A stretch of 21,310 nt of DNA from the NCBI GenBank assembly GCA_006844765.1, contig SPJV01000050.1:1-21310 (forward strand), written 5' to 3'. The position numbers and the translations under genes were made by a program. This DNA comes from Alphaproteobacteria bacterium. Lineage in GTDB: Bacteria; Pseudomonadota; Alphaproteobacteria; UBA8366; Aestuariispiraceae. Below, in pieces: positions 17,425-21,310 of the stretch; the first letter of the stretch is position 1; each line of letters opens with the position of its first letter. Under the pieces are notes generated by a model. That model was not told the DNA's origin. It did not search any database and was given only the letters and a program-made list of their open reading frames with translations.

Positions 17425-17952
17425 TCAGTTCTCCACATCGACGGTTTCGAGGGTAAATCCATCTCTGCCGAGCGTCACCCGAAGCCCGGACCGGCTTTCC
17501 AGGCGCGCCCGGTGAGCGCCAGGCGTTGCATAACGGGCGAAGAGAAAACCAGCCTGAGCCGTTTCGCCTTCTGCGTTTTTGAGCGGCCCTTCCCCTATCG
17601 TGGTTTCCGGCAAACTGTTTTCGGGCACCATTTCCCACCCCATAACAGCGAAACCATTCTCGAAGTCGCGGCCAAACTGATCTTTTCGATCAAACCATTC
17701 TGCCGCCGTCAGTCCGGAAAGCGCCCCGATCATACCACGGTCATAGACAATCACGAGATCCACCGCGACAGGGCGATTGCCATTCGCATCCCGATCCGCC
17801 GTCAACTGAATAGACGTCAGCGAAAAGACCGACGATTCTTCTTCCGCCGCACAACCGTTCAAGACCGCGAACAGGGCCACAAGCATCCCGACCCCGGTTT
17901 TACGCATGGCCGCAACGCCGCCACAAAAACTGCCTTGTCGAAACATCCCCAT
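17425..17952 (-). CDS. tssJ: Type VI secretion outer-membrane lipoprotein TssJ
   Basis: 175-residue probable lipoprotein that would sit in the inner leaflet of the outer membrane and hold the periplasmic end of TssM. A signal sequence (RKTGVGMLVALFAVLNGC) ends in the lipobox LNGC with Cys34. The mature part has the TssJ/SciN beta-sandwich pattern: an early strand followed by NGNRPVAVDLVIVYD, then FDRKDQFGRDFE. ATG 17952 is preferred because GGAAGG lies ten bases upstream and the gap to the previous gene is then six bases, but this gives a long signal n-region; the internal ATG at 17907 would give a standard 18-residue signal and cannot be excluded. Similarity is moderate and the position before tssK supports the call. 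Confidence 0.8.
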   Translation of the reverse strand: MGMFRQGSFCGGVAAMRKTGVGMLVALFAVLNGCAAEEESSVFSLTSIQLTADRDANGNRPVAVDLVIVYDRGMIGALSGLTAAEWFDRKDQFGRDFENGFAVMGWEMVPENSLPETTIGEGPLKNAEGETAQAGFLFARYATPGAHRARLESRSGLRVTLGRDGFTLETVDVEN

Positions 17953-17958
17953 CACGGA

Positions 17959-19083
17959 TCAGCCTTCCAAAAGGCCGGAATAAACGATCCCGATCAGGCC
18001 GGCGTCACGACGCAGTTTTGCAAGCGCACGCTCCGCGACAACGCGGTCATTGAACGCGCCGGCACGGACATAATGCAGCGCCTGCCCGTCCGCCCCTGTC
18101 CCTTCCTCGATCCGCGCGTCTGACAGAACCCCGGAAAGCCGGCGTACCATGCGCTCCGCGTTACTGCGGCGTCCAAAGGCCCCGAACTGCAAGCTATAGG
18201 GTACATCGCCGCGGATCACGCGGGTCGCAACGGGGGTAGGCGCTACAGTCGGCTCAGACTGGGTCAGATCAACAGGATCCGGCGCAACCGCGTCCAAGGT
18301 TACGCGCGGTATCCGGTTGGTCTCTGTCTCTGCTGCGTCAGTCAACGCAACCGGCGGCGCCGGCTTTAATCGGGCGCGGGGGGCAAGGTCTGGGAAAACC
18401 CCGGGGTCCTCTGTTGGCTCAAATACCGCAGGGTCGACTTCTCGCACCGTTCGTTGCTGTGCTTCCAAGGCCGCGGCAATCTCAGGCGCCGGGATTCGAA
18501 CACTGTTTTCCGGCACAATCGCCTGTGCTGGGCGCGCAATACCGCTTTGTGAAGAGGGTGCGGACTGCACAGGCTGCAACGCCGGTCGAGCGGGCGCGAC
18601 TGTCTGGCCCCGTCCTGTAGTGTTAGAGCCTGTAATGTTAGAGCCTATAATGTTAGACCCTGCAGTGCTGGATTGAGCGACGGGGTAGCCTTGATCGTTG
18701 AACAGCAAATACGCCGCAAGAAAGCCGGCAAAAAACAAGGTCAGAGCCACAAAACCGGATCCACCGATCAGCCCATAGTAAAGCGATGGGCGCATGGCGA
18801 AGCGGACCTCCGTTCCGTGTGTGACATGCGGCGCATCCCGATAGGCATCAGGACGATAGGCATTTACACCTGGGCTGCCAGTGTAAAACGATCCGTTGCG
18901 CCCGGCCTGCGACGCAGGCACATCAGACGCATAGGCACTGCGCATCGATGCCGAACCATGCCCGCCACCATTGATGCTTTCTCTTCCGTTTTCGCTTTGG
19001 AACAGACTCGCCACGCCGAATTTATCAGCGGGTCGGCGCGGGCCATATCCAATACCGTATTCTTGCCGGTCTCGGACCGTCAT
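17959..19083 (-). CDS. SPOR-domain inner-membrane protein, first gene of the T6SS block
   Basis: 374-residue bitopic membrane protein. A cytoplasmic N-terminal region (1-98, Gly/Ser/Arg-rich, no recognised fold) is followed by one membrane helix at about 101-128 (LYYGLIGGSGFVALTLFFAGFLAAYLLF), a long Pro/Ala/Thr-rich periplasmic linker containing GSN repeats (141-157), and a C-terminal SPOR domain (294-371: YSLQFGAFGRRSNAERMVRRL, then HYVRAGAFNDRVVAERAL). SPOR domains bind glycan strands lacking stem peptides. FtsN-like division proteins share this layout, but here the gene ends six bases before tssJ and heads the T6SS operon, so a role in anchoring or siting the secretion machine is more likely; this is inferred. 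GGAG precedes the ATG at 19083 by nine to ten bases. Confidence 0.85.
   Translation of the reverse strand: MTVRDRQEYGIGYGPRRPADKFGVASLFQSENGRESINGGGHGSASMRSAYASDVPASQAGRNGSFYTGSPGVNAYRPDAYRDAPHVTHGTEVRFAMRPSLYYGLIGGSGFVALTLFFAGFLAAYLLFNDQGYPVAQSSTAGSNIIGSNITGSNTTGRGQTVAPARPALQPVQSAPSSQSGIARPAQAIVPENSVRIPAPEIAAALEAQQRTVREVDPAVFEPTEDPGVFPDLAPRARLKPAPPVALTDAAETETNRIPRVTLDAVAPDPVDLTQSEPTVAPTPVATRVIRGDVPYSLQFGAFGRRSNAERMVRRLSGVLSDARIEEGTGADGQALHYVRAGAFNDRVVAERALAKLRRDAGLIGIVYSGLLEG
18606..18677. repeat. 15-base tandem repeat in the linker of the SPOR protein gene
   Basis: Three close copies (18621-18635, 18636-18650, 18651-18665) of TGTTAGAGCCTGTAA, with a diverged unit on each side. In the minus-strand frame each unit encodes a pentapeptide of the form GSNIT/GSNII/GSNTT. 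The unit is a multiple of 3, so copy changes only alter linker length. Confidence 0.85.
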
Positions 19084-19430
19084 GAGATCGTCTCCACCCG
19101 GATTCTCCGGGATTTACTAGATATAGAGGCTGTGAAACAAAAATCCTCTAAATATAGATTCTGATATTTATAATAACATTTGAGTGATTCTTAAGACAAG
19201 AATCTGTTTAGCAGGAATTACTTAATTTTTACTTATCAATATCTGGGATAAAGTTTCACACAAGCCACACTATGTTGATGAGGCGCAGATCCCAAGCAAA
19301 TGTTCATTTGGATTTGTTTAGTTCTCTTAATCGAAAATAGGTATTGGCGGAAATATGTCTACTGAGACAGCCCGTTAATAACACAGCCTGTTACTAAGAC
19401 AGTCAGATAATAAGACAGCCTGGAAACACT
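19084..19430. promoter_or_regulatory. AT-rich control region upstream of the T6SS operon
   Basis: A 347-base gap with no credible gene. Positions 19141-19240 contain 23 G or C per 100, against clearly GC-rich flanking genes. On the minus strand TTGTCT (19199-19194) and TATTAT (19175-19170) are 18 bases apart, a reasonable sigma-70-like promoter about 90 bases upstream of the SPOR protein start. A 7-bp-arm inverted repeat, GATTCTT-5-AAGAATC (19186-19204), overlaps the -35 box. A second, CAAATG-2-CATTTG, lies at 19297-19310. TGTGAAAC (19131-19138) recurs inverted as GTTTCACA (19253-19260). No sigma-54 GG-N10-GC element was found. Confidence 0.5.
19367..19430. repeat. Four tandem 16-base repeats abutting the PAAR stop codon
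   Basis: Consecutive units ACAGCCCGTTAATAAC, ACAGCCTGTTACTAAG, ACAGTCAGATAATAAG and ACAGCCTGGAAACACT fill 19367-19430. Units 1-3 agree at 12-13 of 16 positions pairwise; unit 4 keeps the first eight bases. The array ends exactly where the minus-strand PAAR stop codon (19431-19433) begins, so it lies in the 3' untranslated part of that gene and upstream of the T6SS operon. There are no spacers, so it is not a CRISPR. Confidence 0.8.
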
Positions 19431-19721
19431 TCACGCAATCAACACAGTTGGATAGGGAACGACAATCGTCCCCCCATGCGCACAAGTATCGGCCATCCGC
19501 GAAATCGGCAGCCCCCCCGCCAGACAGGTGGGGGAGCCCATGGCGACCACATCGGGCGGCCCAACACAAACCGCCATCGATCCTGGCCCAATCGCCGGCA
19601 TGGAACCGATCAAGACAGTTGGCGCTGAGGGAGCCGAAACAGGGCCCCCAACATGCGGCACGACCCCCGTTACCATCGGGCAGACATGCATTGCAGCCAA
19701 CATGGATGCGGGCATCGACAT
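19431..19721 (-). CDS. PAAR-domain protein (T6SS spike tip)
   Basis: 96-residue stand-alone PAAR protein that would cap a VgrG trimer and sharpen the T6SS spike. The whole length is one PAAR domain: MHVCPMV (11-17), PHVGGP (22-27), PTVLIGSMPAI, CVGPPDVVAMGSPTCLAGGLPISRMADTCAHGGTI and a closing PTVLIA. Conserved His and Cys (H12, C14, H23, C80, H82) are candidates for the tip metal site. No C-terminal toxin or N-terminal effector extension is present. ATG 19721 has GGGAAAGGG nine bases upstream; ATG 19715 (MPAS) is also plausible. No VgrG or effector gene is adjacent; it lies 347 bases ahead of the SPOR-tss operon in the same direction. Confidence 0.92.
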   Translation of the reverse strand: MSMPASMLAAMHVCPMVTGVVPHVGGPVSAPSAPTVLIGSMPAIGPGSMAVCVGPPDVVAMGSPTCLAGGLPISRMADTCAHGGTIVVPYPTVLIA

Positions 19722-19966
19722 TGATGAAAACCCTTTCCCGACACGGTGATCAGGCACCCGACAGACCAGCAGTCGATACAGCCTTCTTCCGTCAACCTTC
19801 CCTTAACGACTAATGAATAGACTGGCAGAATCGTGGGCGCGAGACCATGTATTTTGAGATGCACGAAAAAGCACATCTTTGCGCGCCGATGCAAAGATGG
19901 TTTTCATACCGCGCTGCAACAGTACAATGGTCGCTTAAAGTGACGTTACGAGATGGACTTAAAACA
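19722..19966. promoter_or_regulatory. Divergent region between PAAR and hspQ with a 9-bp hairpin
   Basis: CATCTTTGC (19874-19882), eight bases, then GCAAAGATG (19891-19899) is a perfect inverted repeat about 67 bases before the hspQ start. It is followed by GTTTTC, a poor terminator tail. It may be an operator or a 5' untranslated RNA hairpin. No clear sigma-32 promoter (CTTGAA with CCCAT) was found. Confidence 0.55.
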
Positions 19967-20377
19967 ATGTCGGACCTAGACGAACCGGGCATTCTGCCGC
20001 CACCGCCACCGGATTGGACGCCGCCGGATCACCTGGATGATCCCGCGTCACGGATGGCGAAATTCGCGATCGGCGAGTCTGTTGAGCATCGCCGCTTCGG
20101 TTTTCGCGGTGTAATTTTCGATGTCGATCCGGAGTTTGCGAATTCCGACGAATGGTATCAATCGATCCCAGCAGAAATCCGCCCCCGCAAGGATCAACCC
20201 TTCTACCATCTCTTCGCGGTCAATCCGCAGGACAACTCCCCCTATATCGCCTATGTGTCCGAACAGAATCTGGTTCCGCTGGCAGAAGGGGAAGAAGTCG
20301 CCCATCCCTCCGTCGCCGATTATTTCGACGGCAAGCGCAATGGGCAGTTCCAGATGCCGCGTGACAAGATGAATTGA
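19967..20377 (+). CDS. hspQ: Heat shock protein HspQ (YccV-like, hemimethylated-DNA-binding domain)
   Basis: 136-residue protein with the HspQ/YccV domain from residue 31: KFAIGESVEHRRFGFRGVIFDVDP, EWYQSIPAEIRPRKDQPFYHLFAV and YVSEQNLVPL, all family signatures. HspQ stimulates Lon-dependent proteolysis and has been described as binding hemimethylated DNA. Here the domain carries a 29-residue Pro/Asp-rich leader (PPPPPDWTPPDHLDDP), longer than in the common 105-residue form. The start is uncertain: ATG 19967 has only a weak GAG upstream, the frame is open back to 19847, and ATG 20054 (MAKFAIG) would give the bare domain. It is divergent from PAAR and convergent with the tRNA deacylase gene. 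Confidence 0.88.
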   Translation: MSDLDEPGILPPPPPDWTPPDHLDDPASRMAKFAIGESVEHRRFGFRGVIFDVDPEFANSDEWYQSIPAEIRPRKDQPFYHLFAVNPQDNSPYIAYVSEQNLVPLAEGEEVAHPSVADYFDGKRNGQFQMPRDKMN

Positions 20378-20422
20378 TCGGGCGGACCAAAGCCAGCACT
20401 TGCCATTTGGCCCAGGCTAGCC

Positions 20423-20938
20423 TCACACCTCTTCGATCAGCGGTTTCCCGAAATCGATCATGATCGGCTCATAACCCTCCGCCGCAACGAAGGCCTTTAA
20501 CCCGTCCCCGGTCAAAGACGTCGTGCGGTCATTCCGCAAAGGGTGACAATTCACCGTCTCATGCTCGAATAGGCCTGTGTCCAGGACGACGGTCACCCGC
20601 TTGTCGGTATCATTGATGATCCCAAAGGGCGTCACAGAGCCCGGAATCACCCCCAACACCTCCATTAAGAGATCCGGGTTCCCGAAGCTCAGTGAGGCCT
20701 GTGCACCCAGCCGTTTTTTCAGTGCTTTCAGATCCACCATGCGATCCTCCAGAACCGTTGCCAGCCAAAGCCGCTTTTTCTTATCGCGCAGAAAAAGATT
20801 TTTGATATGTGCCCCGGGGATTGATCCGCACAGTGCCTGGCTTTCCTCTACCGTAAAAACGGCTGCATGTTCTTTGGTCTCATAGGAAATTCCAAGCGCG
20901 TCCAGGCGGTTATACAAGTCTTCATCAGTCTTTGGCAT
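20423..20938 (-). CDS. YbaK/PrdX-type aminoacyl-tRNA deacylase
   Basis: 171-residue free-standing trans-editing enzyme of the YbaK/ProRS INS superfamily, of the PrdX (ProXp-ala) branch, which removes alanine mischarged onto tRNA-Pro. Family features are the N-terminal LDALGISYETKEHAAVFTVEES, GAHIKNLFLRDKKKRLWLATV with the conserved Lys (K46), the GVIPGSVTPFGIIND loop and the late CHPLRNDRTTSL motif. The frame opens at 21031, but the ATG at 20938 is chosen because CGGAG lies eight bases upstream and conservation begins there. It stands alone between hspQ (convergent, 45 bases) and the tRNA-Gly gene. Family call firm, exact tRNA specificity inferred. Confidence 0.9.
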   Translation of the reverse strand: MPKTDEDLYNRLDALGISYETKEHAAVFTVEESQALCGSIPGAHIKNLFLRDKKKRLWLATVLEDRMVDLKALKKRLGAQASLSFGNPDLLMEVLGVIPGSVTPFGIINDTDKRVTVVLDTGLFEHETVNCHPLRNDRTTSLTGDGLKAFVAAEGYEPIMIDFGKPLIEEV

Positions 20939-21132
20939 GAGGGAAACTCCGGTTCCGAAGGGGTGCGTTACAGGCGGAAATAACAAGCTTTCACAAACCT
21001 CGCAAATCCCTCTTGCAAAGGGCAGACGCATGGCTATTATGCGCGCCGCTTCGCCAGACGAACTTCTGTCCCGGCGAAACGATACCCACCGCGATACAAT
21101 GTCCTAGCGATACTGTATCAAGGATTTGGAAT
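20939..21132. promoter_or_regulatory. Divergent region between the deacylase and tRNA-Gly
   Basis: A 194-base stretch that must carry the promoters of both neighbours. CGATAC occurs three times (near 21080, 21092 and 21108), and GATACA pairs with TGTATC further on, so the tRNA leader contains a small dyad. TACAAT at 21095-21100 would suit a -10 box for the tRNA, but no matching -35 box is evident. Confidence 0.3.
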
Positions 21133-21207
21133 GCGGGCGTAGCTCAGGGGTAGAGCGCAACCTTGCCAAGGTTGAAGTCGTGAGTTCGAATCTCATCGCC
21201 CGCTCCA
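21133..21207 (+). tRNA. tRNA-Gly (anticodon GCC)
   Basis: 75 bases that fold as a complete cloverleaf. Acceptor GCGGGCG (21133-21139) pairs with CGCCCGC (21197-21203). The D arm is GCTC-AGGGGTA-GAGC. The anticodon stem CAACC/GGTTG (21158-21162 with 21170-21174) encloses loop TTGCCAA with anticodon GCC at 21165-21167. The T arm contains GTTCGAATC. The CCA end is encoded (21205-21207). A T-rich stretch follows directly and may end transcription. Confidence 0.97.
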
Positions 21208-21223
21208 ATTTTTCTCAATAAAA

Positions 21224-21310
21224 TCAAATATTTATGCCTTCGTGGGGTTGGCGTGTTGCCAGGTTTTCCGACCGTGTTGCCAAAGTTTTGGCAACAACAT
21301 CCTCTTCCAT
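21224..21310 (-). CDS. Possible 3' end of a minus-strand gene (partial, right edge)
   Basis: Reading leftwards from the right edge, one frame stays open for 28 codons (MEEDVVAKTLATRSENLATR, then QPHEGINI) to a TGA at 21226-21224. The ATG at the very edge may be internal. The peptide has no domain I can recognise. Its position, converging on the 3' end of a tRNA gene, is where integrase genes are often found, but nothing visible proves this. It contains a 21-base in-frame repeat giving LATR twice. It may equally be noncoding. Confidence 0.25.
   Translation of the reverse strand: MEEDVVAKTLATRSENLATRQPHEGINI
21253..21296. repeat. TGTTGCCA direct and inverted repeat cluster next to tRNA-Gly
   Basis: GTGTTGCCA occurs at 21253-21261 and again 21 bases later at 21274-21282. 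The second copy is half of a perfect inverted repeat: TGTTGCCAAA (21275-21284), two bases, TTTGGCAACA (21287-21296). Two direct copies two helical turns apart plus an inverted copy resemble protein-binding sites such as recombinase or regulator sites. Confidence 0.6.

Noticed and set aside
19367..19430. CRISPR-like array
   Set aside because: The 16-base units are directly adjacent with no spacers and are degenerate; no cas genes are present.
19084..19430. Sigma-54 promoter for the T6SS operon
   Set aside because: T6SS operons often use sigma-54, but neither strand shows a TGGCAC-N5-TTGC pattern in this gap.
19891..19910. Rho-independent terminator upstream of hspQ
   Set aside because: The 9-bp hairpin is followed only by GTTTTC, and no gene lies upstream on the plus strand for it to terminate.

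Overview
This window looks like chromosome of an alphaproteobacterium. It has GC-rich coding DNA, a Suv3-type helicase translationally coupled to an S4 RNA-binding protein, an HspQ of the alphaproteobacterial type and a PrdX/ProXp-type tRNA deacylase. The genus cannot be fixed from sequence alone; a marine Rhodospirillales-like lineage is only a guess.

Layout. 1-1589 (minus): cysK followed, after a 3-base gap, by a moeB/thiF-type adenylyltransferase that runs off the left edge. 1718-7510 (plus): a DddP-like M24 protein, the helicase, the S4 protein, a TerB-like protein and an EamA-family exporter. 7523-9108 (minus): an N-formylglutamate amidohydrolase and a short-chain dehydrogenase with a 4-base overlap. 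9156-19083 (minus): a type VI secretion block transcribed in the order SPOR-domain membrane protein, tssJ, tssK, tssL, tssM, tssA. 19431-19721 (minus): a stand-alone PAAR spike-tip gene. 19967-20377 (plus): hspQ. 20423-20938 (minus): the tRNA deacylase. 21133-21207 (plus): tRNA-Gly(GCC), followed by a small repeat cluster and the probable 3' end of a minus-strand gene at the right edge.

How the genes fit together. The T6SS block encodes the envelope-spanning complex (TssJ lipoprotein, TssL and TssM), the baseplate adaptor TssK, the cap/assembly protein TssA and a PAAR tip. The sheath (TssB/C), Hcp, VgrG, ClpV and TssE/F/G are not in the window, so they must lie elsewhere if the system works. 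TssL here has only the DotU domain and no peptidoglycan-binding extension, while the first gene of the operon encodes an inner-membrane SPOR-domain protein. I infer that this protein may supply the cell-wall anchor.

The stretch between PAAR and the SPOR gene (19084-19430) is strikingly AT-rich: positions 19141-19240 hold 23 G or C in 100 bases. It contains a promoter-like pair, two short inverted repeats and four tandem 16-base repeats that abut the PAAR stop codon. This is the best candidate for the control region of the T6SS operon and the most unexplained DNA in the window. Other points worth following are a DddP-like protein with the complete DddP-type metal site but a Val where the DddP catalytic Asp should be, a 9-bp hairpin before hspQ, and in-frame tandem repeats in two T6SS genes.
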